64,000 nucleotides of DNA from Dactylis glomerata (lineage: Eukaryota; Streptophyta; Magnoliopsida; Poales; Poaceae). The stretch lies in assembly GCA_007115705.1 (NCBI GenBank), contig QXEO01002087.1:62001-126000 (forward strand), read 5' to 3'. Positions 1-12,054 of this stretch are shown here, in pieces (position 1 is the first letter of the stretch; every line of letters starts with the position of its first letter). The position numbers were made by a program, and so were the translations under genes. Below the pieces are notes generated by a model, which worked only from the letters and a program-made list of their open reading frames with translations, had not been told where the DNA came from and ran no database searches.

Positions 1-1478
1 ATGCACAAGCAAGAAATTTTTTAAGACTAAAAGTATAACCATCGCCATAAGATTTAAGATCCCCATTACTTTATCCCCATGTATGTATTGAGCTCAAACG
101 TGGGCACATGTTTCTGTCATTCACCAGCACCCTCCAAGTTAATCAAACAGTGACAACCTATGCAATCTCTCCACATATGCGTGCACTCATACATTAGTAC
201 ATAAGACCATCATAGAAGATAACAAACATGTATGCAACCATCGAAACAAACCATATCACCATTGCCATGAACAAGCATTTACTCAAAACTAGACACAGCG
301 ACACAATAGATCAAGTGAAAATAATATATTGCATCAAAAATTGAGTTAGCCAAGAGTTTATAGTGGGGATAATGAAGATATTGCTATAGATGCTTATGGT
401 GATGACGATTCTTTGTTTTAGATCTTCGCAATAAAATACCCTAAGGTATATAGGCGGTTTTAGGTCAAAACGAATCCAATGGCGGTGGAATCGACGACAT
501 CCGTGGGTCGACGCTCCAGATCACTTGTACCATGCACTTTGACTTGTTGGGCCTTAAATTTTCAGATCATTGGGCCCCTCTGGCCCTTCTTTATCTCTTT
601 GGATGTGTACACAAATTATCTAACCACCCTCATGGACCTAGCTTTTTTTCGAGTCCCATAGCTCCCTGAAAGTCGAAAACACCAACAGAAGGTTTTTTTG
701 CCATACAGAGTTAGAAACAACTTAAAGGGGACTTTGTCAAAAATCCCCAAAATTAATGTAAAACATGTGGGAAAAAATCATATATATGCAATTATCAAGA
801 AATATGACCTAATAAACTACATAGTTCACTGATGCATTTTACATGCATCAACCGACTGAGATTGTTGGTATTGTACTAGTGACTTCACGACTGAACTATA
901 ATATCGAGTATTCTAATCCCTTCAATGTTGCAAACCCATATAAATACCACCTAGGATCTTTGTAGGGTGCTAAGTGAAATTTTGTCCACTTGGACACCTA
1001 TCGCTGACCTCCCATTCCTGTTATATGACCCCACATCACCCCGTCTTTACAACATGATTTACTTTTCCTCCTCCCGCAAACACACACTCGTGTTCTCTTC
1101 TTTTCCGCTCTCCCTTCCCCACACCACCTCCCTCAAGGGATCCGTCATGATAGTGTTCATGGACATGCTTTCGAGCAAAAACTCACTTCTTGTGTCCATT
1201 TCATCCATGCAACCTCCTCTTCCCTCTAGCGGCCGAGTCGAGCCTCGTTCATCGCAACCTCCTCGACATGCTGAACCTCCACCGCTTGCCTGCGAAAAAA
1301 TCATGTGCCGCCTCTTCAGGCCTACCTCATGTTGCATGAGACACATAGCTCGACCCGATATGTGTCTCATGTCCCGTGGACATTGACCTCTTCTTCATGC
1401 CATTAATGTATCTGGCCTTCTTCTCTCCAGGCTGGAATAGCCTAGTGATATGCCACATAGTCAAAACCACCTTTGTGT
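1..1478. other. gene-free repeat-like DNA
   Basis: No ORF here has a recognisable protein or a codon pattern above chance; the 139-codon and 103-codon frames near 967-1386 lie on opposite strands of the same C/T-rich stretch and look spurious. A CT-rich tract lies around 1065-1140. The DNA is probably old transposon material, but no terminal repeats were identified. Confidence 0.5.
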
Positions 1479-1483
1479 ATGAC

Positions 1484-2911
1484 TGATGTCTACGCACGCG
1501 TCTGTTATTATAGACAGTGTTGGGCCTCCAAGTGCAGAGGTTTGTAGAGCAGCAGCAAGTTTCCCTTAAGTGGATCACCCAAGGTTTATCGAACTCAGGG
1601 AGGAGGAGGTCAAAGCTATCCCTCTCAAGCAACCCTGCAATTACGATACAGAAAGTCTCTTGTGTCCTCAACACACCCAATACACTTGTCAGATGTATAG
1701 GTGCACTAGTTCAGCGAAGAGATAGTGAAATACAAGTAGTAGTGATGATTATGAGTAGTAAACGTAATCTGAAATAAGTATCGCTGCAAGCAAACATGTA
1801 ACAAAACTGAAAAGAAATGGTGTGCAAAGCTTGGAAACAAGGCCTAGGGATCATACTTTCACTAGTGGACACACTCCCAACAAATATAACATAAGTGAAC
1901 CAATAGATACTATCATCAATATGCAACTCAAAACAATTCTCCAATGCAAAACGAACACTAATCATGCATAGGGCTACGAAGCACTCCTCAAAGTCCGTAT
2001 ATACCCAAACTAGATTGTCCCACACTATCACCATGAACGCACTAGATGGTTCCAACAAACACCAACAATTCATAGAGACATTAACCAAAAAGATACACAT
2101 GATGCGCACACTAGTCACTTTCACACCATAATACAAGGTATCTCCGGAGATTACAAATATAAAGCACGGGAGTAGCATAATATCTGAATAATAGCATCTA
2201 CTAATTCAACTAGATACAAAGCTCACGATCACATAAAGATCACATCATGAGAGAGAGAGGTGAACCACATAGCTACTGGTAGAGCCCTCAGCCCCGGGGG
2301 AGAACTACTCCCTCCTCATCATAGGAGACAGCAAGGTTGATGGAGATGGCGGTGAGGTCGATGGAGACAGCGGAGACGACGATGGAGACCAATGGAGATG
2401 GCTCCGGGGGCACTTCCCCGTCCCGGCAGGGTGCCGGAACAGAGACTTCTGTCCCCCGAAATTTGTCGACAACGGAGCTGCGGAACTCTTCTGGAAATTT
2501 CGCCGATTGTTTTAGGGTTTTCCGTCCCGAGGCTTTTTATAGGCGAAGGGGCGTCGTCAGTAGGCGACCAGGGGGGTCTCACCACAGGGGGCGCGGCCAG
2601 GGGCTGGGCCGCGCCCCCTCATGGTGAGGCTGGCCCCTGGCCCCCCTCCGGCTCTCGTTCGGTCTTCGGTCCTCTTCCGGGAAAAATAGGAGTTCTGGAA
2701 CTTGTTTCGTCCAATTCCGAGAATATTTCCTGTGTAGCTTTTCTGAAACACAAAAATAGCAGAAAACAGGGAACTGGCACTGTGATATCTTGTCAATAGG
2801 TTAGTTCCGGAAATCGCATAAAAACGCCACAAAGTGTAACGAAACACAAGGCAAATGGTGTAAAAACAAGAATGGAGCATCAAAAATTATAGATACGTTT
2901 AAGACGTATCA
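1484..2911 (-). mobile_element. solo LTR (Gypsy-type) with 5-bp target duplication
   Basis: Read on minus, the element starts TGATACGTC at 2911 and ends with a TG/CA-type terminus at 1484 (plus strand tgatgtctacg). It is bounded by a perfect 5-bp direct repeat ATGAC at 1479-1483 and 2912-2916. No internal domain, primer-binding site or second LTR lies beside it, so it is a solo LTR of 1,428 bp left by LTR-LTR recombination. A TATA-like CCTATAAAAAG lies on minus near 2535. The first ~200 bp of the minus strand resembles the LTRs at 9495, 41017 and 47831, but the rest differs, so it is a related yet distinct family. Confidence 0.9.
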
Positions 2912-2916
2912 ATGAC

Positions 2917-3832
2917 TCAAGTAGGGGAAGGAGAGTGTTGCATGCTAGAGGGTAGAGTAATTCTTCATTGGATCCTCAAGGGTCGTATCAAGTTATTTCC
3001 TCATTGAAAGAAGGTATCTAGGCAAGTATCCTCCATAGAAACCCCCGCATAGAAGCCCTCAGTAGAGGTGTGCTTCTGCGCCAAGAGATTCGTGGAAAGC
3101 CTAGCAAAGGTTGGTGAAGGCATGCCCTATAAAACCAGTATTGTTGCCAAAAGCGATTGTGCTATAGTGGTTCAATTATACAACTTTTTTACGCAAAGCA
3201 CGATATATAGGTAATTGGAGAAATTGACTAATTTTGGACTAGCCTTACTAATTGTTTCCTTATAAGTTCGACACTTAGGGCCTCTCAGATTCGCATGTTT
3301 TCGAAACTGTAGAAACAGGAAAAAAACTTGAACATGATAGGATTGCATCTACAAAACATAGGAGTGTGAAAACATAGGAATTTTGCGAAAGTGGGTGTTT
3401 TATTTGCAAGAATAGAAAAAACATAGCAATCCTTAAAAGCATAATAAAATCATGATTACAATGGTATGTAATTAGGTCATTATTATGGAACTTATGGTAT
3501 TTCCCTTTGTTCTATGTTCATAAGAATGTAAAAAAGGAGGTCTGAGTGGATTGTAAAATTTCCTTGTTTTCCCTTCGGAACCTGAACGGAAAGAAAATTC
3601 CTCTATTTCATATGCTCCATTCCTTCAAATCAAAATGAAATTTTCATATACTATATTTTCCTCCACCATTGCTATGAATCAAAGAGGCCCTTAAGCAATA
3701 TAGTCCCAGTTTTGTCTTTCCCGGTTACGTCTCCATGCATATACCAACCTTAGATATGAATTTTTGTGAGACTAGAGATACATATCATTGAATCTCTAAA
3801 TATTGGTTTTAAGAGTTTCACATCATTTACTA
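2917..3832. other. spacer, no gene seen
   Basis: AT-rich spacer without a supported ORF. Nothing recognisable as an RNA gene or intact transposon was seen. Confidence 0.5.
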
Positions 3833-3906
3833 CTCCCCCAGTTCCACAATTCTTGTTGCGGTTTTAGTTGACTAAAACCACGGCAAGAATTACAAAACAG
3901 AGGGAG
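3833..3906. mobile_element. Stowaway-type MITE, 74 bp
   Basis: The element starts ctcccccagttcc and ends aacagagggag, flanked by TA on each side (3831-3832 and 3907-3908). The two halves fold back on each other through the ggttttagt/actaaaacc centre. The TA target and the CTCCCTC-type terminal inverted repeat are diagnostic of Tc1/mariner Stowaway MITEs of grasses. Confidence 0.85.
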
Positions 3907-3908
3907 TA

Positions 3909-5200
3909 TTTATTTAAGAGGATTTGTTTTGATGAGGAGCACTGTATTATCAGTTGTAGCACGAGAATTCTTCCGTTGTGTGCTATAGCCACGATCTGTT
4001 TTGCTATAGCACCGTAGTATCTTCGGTAGCACGAGAATTTTTTGGGCTTACTTGAAGTATATTCTTTTTAAGTAGGTTGTGTCTAGTGTGCACTTCGCAG
4101 GAATGGTACATTTTCAACATTAAAATCAAGACACCACTATGGAGCGGACATTTTGTGAAGCGAACAGTTTGAGACCGTCGAAGAATTATCATGTGGTAAC
4201 CCATTTAATTTGTTGTGATGGCAGTTGTCATCCACCATATACTTTGTATTGTAAAATCCAACTCTTCAAGATGCGTTCACTTCGTGAAATTAAATTTCTC
4301 GGATTCATACAGTTTTCCTAGAATCTTGCACTTCACACGGCTTCGTCAGAAAAAGCCACGTGCAAGGAAGCATCAATCAAAGACAGAGGCATCCTGTCCT
4401 TCCAAAGAGACTGCATTACCGGGGCTAAAGATTCGCGTGATCTTTCTGGCCGACACCGTCACTGCAGCAACAACCACACTGGCCGGCAGCGATCAGCCTT
4501 TTCTTGTTATCCCAAAAGCCTGCCCTAATGATCAGTGGAAACTGAAGCTACGCACATAAGCAGAGTGCTGCAACATGCTGCTGAAGTGCTGATGCACCAC
4601 CGTTAGACTTTGATAGAAAACGAAGCGCGGCAAAGAGGGAAGGGGGATTATTGGTGAATGGCTTAATTCTGGCATGAGATTGCCGTGAATACAGGTTGGG
4701 AAAGAACATGACTGTGCAATCCCCTTGCTACCTGCAGGTTTTTGTGGACCAAGCTGAATTCATATATGCACAAGTGTTCCCATGTTCGTCTGAGTGGCGT
4801 CCCCCTTCTTCCAAACCCCAGGTGGACAACAGGACAAATTTCTGGGCAGAGATACGTAGCTTTCGGAGTCCGAACCCATACAAATGCTACTACGTCCGAA
4901 AGGAAAGATAAGACGGACAAGTGTCCTGACCATTGCCCGCCCCATAGAAGTCTCCAGCCCATGCTCCTTTCGTGCTTCATCTACCTACTGCTCCGTTCGT
5001 ATCTTCCTTTGTACAACTTCCATGTATGATTACCCCCACCAACTGCTCTCCAAGTGTAAACAGACATCTGTGTTCAAGAACGAAGTACAAAACCTATTTG
5101 GAGGTAAAAAGGGACAGGGAAACTGAATCGGATACCTGAATTAGTACACCACAACAGGCTTCAGTAACTCGTAGGCTGGCTGGGACTAGCTTCATGCTTG
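3909..5200. other. spacer, no gene supported
   Basis: Several frames of 60-115 codons occur on both strands between 4004 and 5126, but they overlap in opposite senses and none resembles a known domain. This stretch lies downstream of the small membrane-protein gene on minus. Confidence 0.4.
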
Positions 5201-5221
5201 CCACATAGATCATCTGGCTAA

Positions 5222-5227
5222 TTTTAT
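5222..5227 (-). terminator. possible polyadenylation signal of the small membrane-protein gene
   Basis: On minus this reads AATAAA, about 345 bp past the stop codon at 5570. A 3' UTR of that length is normal for a plant mRNA, but other near-matches exist, so the assignment is tentative. Confidence 0.3.
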
Positions 5228-5569
5228 TAGTACAAAACTGCTTGTATTTCAACACCGACAGAATTATTGAGTCGAGAAAAGAGAATAAAAGGCCAAGTGC
5301 ATCGAGTGAATTACTTTCCCCACCATAAACCTATTGATTCAGTATAGAAACCCAGAACAAGAACCAGTACAGACAGTAACACTCAAGCTCTATAACTTTT
5401 AGCTAGCTAGCAGAATCAATCCTTCGTCTATGTACAGCAGTAGCAGGAAAAGCAAGGTATACAAACGTGTAACGGCCAGCAAGCAAGGTAGCATAGGTGT
5501 ACAGAACTACAGATGGATGGAACTACATACGCGCACGTAGTCGGTACAAGACGAGCATAGCAGCAGGAT

Positions 5570-5962
5570 TCAGGGCTTCCACATGTCGGTGAAGGTGTCG
5601 TGGTAGGTGGCGAGGACGAGCAGGAGGACGACGACCATGGCGACACCCCAGGGGGAGCTTCCCTCGGAGGGGGCGCCCTGGTACCCTCCCCATCGCCTCT
5701 CGGTGGGGTAGAAGCCGAAGTAGCCCTCGAAGCTGTCGACGGAGGAGATCCACTTGATGATGAGGACGAGCGCGATGGGTATGCCGAGGAGGATCCAGCT
5801 GAACTGCTCCGCGGCGTCCTCCATGAAGTCCTCGTAGGAGAAGAACCACGACACTCCCAGCAGCAGCGTCACCATGCCCAGGATCATGATCACCGGGTAC
5901 GGCAGCGGCGACAGCGTGAACGCCTCCACGATCGACGAATCCCGCCGGTCGTAGTACGACAT
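5570..5962 (-). CDS. small three-helix plant membrane protein (uncharacterised)
   Basis: Single-exon gene of 130 residues, opening MSYYDRRDSSIVEAF and ending DTFTDMWKP. Three hydrophobic helices are visible: about residues 23-42, 55-73 and 104-120. A Gly/Pro-rich polar loop (YQGAPSEGSSPWG) precedes the last helix. The start is the first ATG of the frame and follows a 5' leader with a TATA-like box about 240 bp upstream. The GC-rich, strongly biased third positions are typical of grass genes and support real coding. I recognise it as a grass-type small transmembrane protein without a known function. No signal peptide is evident; the N-terminus is short and polar. The opposite-strand frames of 126 and 108 codons are shadows caused by the GC bias. 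Confidence 0.85.
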   Translation of the reverse strand: MSYYDRRDSSIVEAFTLSPLPYPVIMILGMVTLLLGVSWFFSYEDFMEDAAEQFSWILLGIPIALVLIIKWISSVDSFEGYFGFYPTERRWGGYQGAPSEGSSPWGVAMVVVLLLVLATYHDTFTDMWKP

Positions 5963-6202
5963 GGCTGGCTGCCTGGCTGATTAATTCTTGGCTTGCGAGC
6001 TGGAGGAAAGTGAGAGAAGCGAGAGGTGGGGGAAAGGCTGGGGGAGAGTGAGGTGGTGGGAGGTGCTCGCAACCGCTAGCGTGTCGTGGCCTCGCGGCTC
6101 GCGCGCGCGCGCCTCTTGTATTCTCTGCTCGTGTGTGCGCGTAACGAATCGAAAGCTGGTGTGTGCGGTGGAGTCTTTGGGCTTTGTGGACTTTTTGTGT
6201 GG

Positions 6203-6210
6203 CTATATAG
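6203..6210 (-). promoter_or_regulatory. putative TATA box for the 130-residue membrane-protein gene
   Basis: The minus strand reads CTATATAG about 240 bp upstream of the ATG at 5962. The position suits a leader of roughly 210 bases. This is inferred from position and motif only. Confidence 0.45.
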
Positions 6211-6329
6211 TGCTTTGCTTAGGGTTTAATCATGGAGCTTGTCGATCGAGTGCTCCGCGATGGAGCTATTCGGCGATGTCTGCTTCAAGGTATCCTAGCC
6301 AGTGGACATCGAACGGTAGGGGCAACGGA

Positions 6330-7049
6330 TAGATAGAGCGTCCGAAAAGTCTTCGAGCCTCTGGAGACGTGCACAAGGAGCGCCTACCTGCGCATATATT
6401 ATTCCTGCTTTCTCGGGAGCAGATGTCGTAGCACGAACTATCGTGTTTGGGAGGATGAGCTCTTCTGATTTTCTTATTTATTAACTTACTTATGATGATG
6501 CTGATGTTGGAGTAATTTACGAGCCGATGATCCCACCATAGGTGGTGATGGGAGAAGCGTACGATCGAGATGCTAGGGAATGAGTGGTACGTATAACGTG
6601 TTGTCCAATGCTAATACGTGGTGGAGGGAGTAGTCATCAGAATCTAAAAATGGAGCTTTCTCGACTGTCCAGTCAAGTATCTACTGCCCAATAATTGAGT
6701 GGCAAGTGCTCCTCGATCATTCATCGTTCCTTGATTTAGGCCAAAAGGTGAGGGAGATTGAAAGTGAGCTTCGGATCTTCTACAACCATATCGTCGTAAC
6801 CTAGATTGTGTAGTTATCGATCAAGTTATATGAGCTGCTACACACGAGAAAACATATAACTTTTCATGTGGTTGTTCTGCATAGCCGTCTTTGTAAATGC
6901 CAAAGATTTAAACTCATGTGGGATTATGCCATCATAGAAATTGGTAGAAGCTTGTTCTTGGGGATTAGGTAGAGCAGATGCGTTGGTGGAATTATGTCTT
7001 TGAGTAATTGAGTGGAACGGACCGGGTTACCAAAGAAGGAACACTGTAA
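6330..7049. other. spacer, no gene seen
   Basis: No supported ORF. A stop-rich, AT-moderate sequence separates the small gene from the duplicated block that starts near 7050. Confidence 0.5.
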
Positions 7050-9670
7050 GGATGCAGGCGGGATTCTAGCAAAATCTTAATTCTTGTGAGACCAATGTTT
7101 GAACAAAAATTCGTAAATAAACAACACGTGAGATTTTTGTAGGGTCCGCTAGACACCTTGAAGCAAGGTCTCTGCTCAGTGAAATAATACACTTGGTTTC
7201 AATGTGGGAGATAAGGCAACAACTTGCGTCGGCAACCCTTTACTTGATCAACCAAGAAAATGAAGAGTTATTTGCCACGGGTAAATTTAGTTGCTATTTT
7301 AATTGAACATTGTAAGTATGTCACCCATAATACCATCTGTGGTTTATGTTATATAATGTGTATAATGAAATTAAAGAGAATTTTGTTCAATATACATAAG
7401 TTGATACTAAAATATCATTAAAAAACTCTGTAACTATTTGTATAGCCCCCCATTTTTTCTCTTGCACCAGACCCCTTGTCACACTAGGGCCGATTGTGGT
7501 AGGATCACGCGCGCGTGATGAGTGTTTCTGTGCACGTGAAAGAGTTTCATTCTGGCATCGGTGTAAACCAAACCACTTGCCATCTTTTAGTTTACTTTGT
7601 AGACTACTCTGCTTTTGTCATCTGGGTTGTCCTTTGTTGTATCGCATGCTCAACTTTCATATAGAGTCGACCAAGATAAATTTAGTACCCATGGCGAGTT
7701 AAATTAAGTATGATTACACTAAACTAGGATCGCTACATATTTACAAAGTTTTCATCATGATGTATTTTAATGGGTATGTATATTGTATTCTTTCCTTGCA
7801 TTGTTAACCACACCGCAATGGTACTAGAAATTAGTAGTAATTGTTTTTTTTGTTGTATAGTAATGTATCACATGACCAGTTGGGAAACCCCAAGAGGAAG
7901 GTATAATGAGCACAGCAGTAAGTTTTCCCTCAGTATGAAACCAAGGTTTAATCGACCAGTAGGAGAAAAGAAACCACTTTCGAAGGTTGTTGCTAGCTGA
8001 CTTTGGCAACGGCGCCAGAAGAAGCCTTTGATGGCACGGTGTCTGCGCCAGCAGCAACGTGGAACCTACACACAACACAACCAAGATACTTTGCCCCAAC
8101 TTGCAGTGAGGTTGTCAATCTCACTGGTTTGCTGAAAACAAAGGATTAAACGTATCATGTGGAAGATGATATTTGTTTGCGGTGAAATAAAGTAATGCTT
8201 GCGGAAAGTAAACAATGCTTGCAGTAGAAAGTAATATATATAAAAGAATGGACCGAGGTCCACAATTCACTAGAGGTGTATCTCCATAAAGATAAATAAC
8301 ATGTTGGGTAAATAAATTATAGTTGGGCAATTGACAAAATAAAGAATGCATAATAATGCATATACATGTCATGAAGATCACTATGAGATTCACTTGGGCA
8401 TTACAACATAATACATAGACCGTAATCCAACTGCATCTATAACTAATAATCCACCTGCCAGATATCATCCGAACAACCGTTGGGTATTAAGTTGCAAGCA
8501 ACAGATTTTATCGCCTCAAGCAAAGTGTTTAATGTAAACAATACAAATATTCTTGAACAAGAGATTGTTGTTTTCTCCCTAGTAGCAACAGCACATCTAC
8601 AACCTTAGGAGTTATTATCACTCTCCCAGATTACTAGAGGCATGAACCCACTATCAAGCATAAATACTCCCTCTTGGAGTCACAAGCATCTACTCGGCCA
8701 AGATATCTACTAGCAACGGAGAGCATGCAAGATCATAAATAACATAGACATGATAAATCAACAATCAACTTGACATAGTACTCAATATTCATCAGATCCC
8801 AACAAACATAACATGTAGAATTACATAACGATGATCTTGATCATGGTAGGCAACTCACAAGATCTAAACATGAAGCACATGGAGGAGAAGACAACCATCT
8901 AGCTACTGCTATGGACCCGTAATCCAAGGTAGACTACTCACGCATCACTCCGGAGGCTGGCATGGTGATGAAGAAGGCCTCCGGTGATGATTCCCCTCTC
9001 TAGTAGGGTATCGGGAAGAGCTTCTGGACCCTCCCGATCTTGGGACGACGACGGCGGCGGCTTGCAGTATGTTTCGTGGAAAAGTGTTCGTCGCCTTAGG
9101 GTTTTCCCTTCGAAGGGAATTTATAGACGGAAGAGCGATGTCAGGAGGTGGACCAGGTGGTCACACCACCTGATGGCGCGGCCAGGGGGTGGCCCGCGCC
9201 ACCCTATGGTGCGGCTGCCCCTTGGTCCGTCTCCATCTCTCCTCTGGACTTCGTCTTCGTGTCACGTAAATAGGAACTTTGGCTTTCGTTTTGTCCAATT
9301 CCGAGAATATTTCCTGTGTAACTTTTCTGAAACACAAAAATAGCAGAAAACAGGGAACTGGCACTGTGGCATCTCGTTAATAGGTTAGTTCCGGAAAATG
9401 CATAAAAAAGCCACGAAGTGTAAACAAAACATAAAGCAATTGGTGTAAAACAAGCATGGAGCATCAAAAATTATAGATACGTTTGAGACGTATCATATAG
9501 TGACAATGTGTATTTCATTGAAATATACATCGGATTGGTGCTAAATTTTAAATATATTAGTGTTTGATCTTTAAGAGACACTTCCCATTATATTGAAACA
9601 AAAATCACCTTAAAATTGATAAAAAAATGTGACAAAAAACACAAGCCTCCTTGAATTGATTTGTCAAGGT
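7050..9670. repeat. tandem duplication unit A, interrupted by a solo LTR
   Basis: The unit runs 7050-7860 and resumes at 9496-9670. Its parts align in order with 9671-10565. Shared landmarks include ggatgcagg at the start, tttcaatgtgggagataagg, gatcaaccaagaaaatga, and the end around acaagcctcc. The copies differ by many substitutions and small indels, so the duplication is old. No coding potential was recognised. The LTR at 7861-9495 entered unit A after duplication, because unit B has an uninterrupted junction. Confidence 0.8.
7861..9495 (-). mobile_element. solo LTR (same Gypsy family as 41-49 kb) with TATAG target duplication
   Basis: On minus the LTR begins TGATACGTCTCAAACG at 9495 and ends at 7861. 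A perfect 5-bp repeat TATAG lies at 7856-7860 and 9496-9500. The body matches, in order, the LTRs at 41017-42493 and 47831-49492. Examples are the TATA-like CTATAAA, the CATGCTCTCCGTTG block and the CCAAGAGGG stretch. The 3' terminus on minus reads ...ATTA rather than the usual CA, which is probably a point mutation. No internal region remains. Confidence 0.9.
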
Positions 9671-10565
9671 GGATGCAGGTGGGATTCCACCAAAATCTCA
9701 GTTCTATTTTATTTCAATTTTGTAAATTCAAATTACAAGACCAAAGTTTGAACTAAAATTTGTCAATGAACTACAAGTGAGATTTAGGGGGGTCCGTTGG
9801 ACACCTCGAAGCAAGGTACACTCGGTTTCAATGTGGGAGATAAGGCAATAGCTTGCACCTGCCCCTTGGTCTGATCAACCAAGAAAATGACGAGTTCTTA
9901 TGTAATGTGTCTATGGAGAATTCAGAGAGAATTTTGTTCAATAGAAGTTGCTACTAAATATGAAAATAAGCTTAGGGGGCCATTTTTTGTGCATCGGGAC
10001 CCCTACACATCAGGCCAATTCTGGTATGACCACTCTGTGTTTCCCGATTGCCACCCTTAGCGGGTGGTGAGCATGTGAAAGGGTTAGGCATGGCCTCTAT
10101 GTAAGTCAACCTACTTGCTCGTTTACATCTTTAGGCTTTCTTTGTCGACTACTTAGCGTTTGCTAACTGGGTGGTCTTTTCTTGTAACATATAAGCTCAA
10201 CTTTCACATATGGTAGGTCAAGGTAAACTTTAGACCTAGGACAAGTTAAATTAGTTATAATTGTACTAAACTTCAATACTTAGTTATAAAGTTTTCATCA
10301 CAATATTTTAATGGGTATATATATATATATTATTCTTAGTTAGCATTGTTAACCACACAACAATGGTGCTAGGCATTATTTAATGTGTTCTTTGTTGCAT
10401 ACTGACAATGTATTTCATTACAATACAACTGAGTGGTGCTAAACTTATAATATAATAGTGTTGCATCTTTAAGATACATTGCCAATTATATTGAAACAAA
10501 ATCACCTTACATGCGAAAAAAATATGAACGAAATCGCATGCCTCCTTAAATGGTTTTTTGAGTGT
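9671..10565. repeat. tandem duplication unit B (uninterrupted)
   Basis: This is the second copy of the block described at 7050-9670, ending around gcatgcctcc ttaaatgg. It shows what unit A looked like before the solo LTR inserted. A short (TA)n run lies near 10317-10331. No gene was recognised. Confidence 0.75.
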
Positions 10566-10594
10566 TGGATAAACTATATAGTGTATATGTATTT

Positions 10595-10619
10595 TGTGTG
10601 TGTGTGTGTGTGTGTGTGT
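10595..10619. repeat. (TG)n microsatellite
   Basis: About 12 uninterrupted TG units directly follow duplication unit B. It is a potentially polymorphic marker with no functional call. Confidence 0.9.
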
Positions 10620-11680
10620 TCTTCTCTATTTTAATAATTATATATATATTGGTAGAGATTCATAAGCATATGACCTCATATATATCTAACCAACGGTTCG
10701 TAGTGCATTATTTGGCAATAAAATTTATAGAAACGTCTAGAGTATAAGTTAAACCGTCATGTGATATATTCTCTCCCATTGCCCAATGTATCTTACAAGT
10801 TACAATGGATTCAACAATAAGTTGAAACCATGTTGATGATCTATACTTATTATTAAAGTAACATCACCTTACAAGAATCACGTACAAACACAAATAGTGG
10901 TGCAAGTTCAACTAATTTTTCATACTTAACATTAATTATTTGATATGATAGACTTAATGCACTTTGTATTAAGTGCTACTCCCAATTTCTTTAAAATAGT
11001 TGTGCACAAAATTAAACATGGTAATATATCCAACATAGTTTTTACTACAATGCGTAGGGCTGGCGTCCATAAGAGAGACTAGCAGTCGAACTAAACTTGT
11101 TCATTCTAGCAAATAAATGTTAATGCCGTCATTTAGAACGGAAAATCGCTTTAGTGGCCGAGCGGCCTGAGGCTCTGAATCTGAGCCGCGCAAACCCTCT
11201 AGGGATTCCCAGCCTGCGCGTATTTCATCCGAGCGGCACTTCTGAAAACCCTGTATGGCCGTATTTCCCGCAAGGCTGCCCTGCTGGAACCCACCGTACC
11301 TGTTCCCCGGCTAAATAGATTCCTGGGCCATGGTCGATCAAACTTGTTCCTTCCTATAGTCAGAAACTTGGCACATGGGTCGCCTCGTCCCACAGGCACA
11401 GTTAGTTAACGAGGAAGTTCAGCTCTAATCCGTTATTTATTAATACTTCCTCCATTCCGTATTAGTCGACGCGATTGCATGCATACATACGTTTAGATTG
11501 AGTCGATTAAATCAAAATGGAGGGAAAATAAATTAAATTAATTAGGCATTTGACACGTTCAGTTTCATAAATTCACCAGCACGCCTGTCTTTTTTGCTCC
11601 GTAACTATTGTTCATGATTGTTGCAAGTTCGGCTCTGTGATATCTTTGTTGGTGTTTCACGTTATATTTTTGCACTTCTA
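10620..11680. other. AT-rich spacer with a degenerate MITE
   Basis: No supported gene. The stretch at 11446-11526 begins cttcctccatt and ends aatggagggaa, an imperfect inverted repeat like a decayed Stowaway MITE with TA on the left only. The GC-richer block at 11150-11400 has no recognisable product. Confidence 0.4.
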
Positions 11681-12054
11681 TTAGTGCACTAATGATGTAG
11701 TTAAGTACGAAGTCCTCATAATTATGGTAGTACAGATCCGCGGCTGTAAAACAATACTACATAGAAGACTAATTTTACACAAATATTTGAGATCCATGGT
11801 TTTCACAGGAAAGGCAATTCCCATGGTTTCACCGGGTTGCCGCACATTTTTCCTGTGCCCAAGCACACCACACCTTGAACACTTTGGCAATTTCCTTGGG
11901 GGCTTTGGCTAATCACCGCGTAGCGGGCATGTCGTGTTCTTATGACCTTTCTTTGCAAATTGTACAAAAACGGGACCTTTTCTTAGACGGCTTGTTGTTG
12001 GTCTTCCACGCTTCAGTCCTGTCCCTCAGATAGTTACCTGGGTACCGTCCGACA

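Noticed and set aside
5600..5980. 126-codon plus-strand frame rich in Glu/Asp
   Set aside because: It is the antisense shadow of the GC-rich membrane-protein gene on minus.
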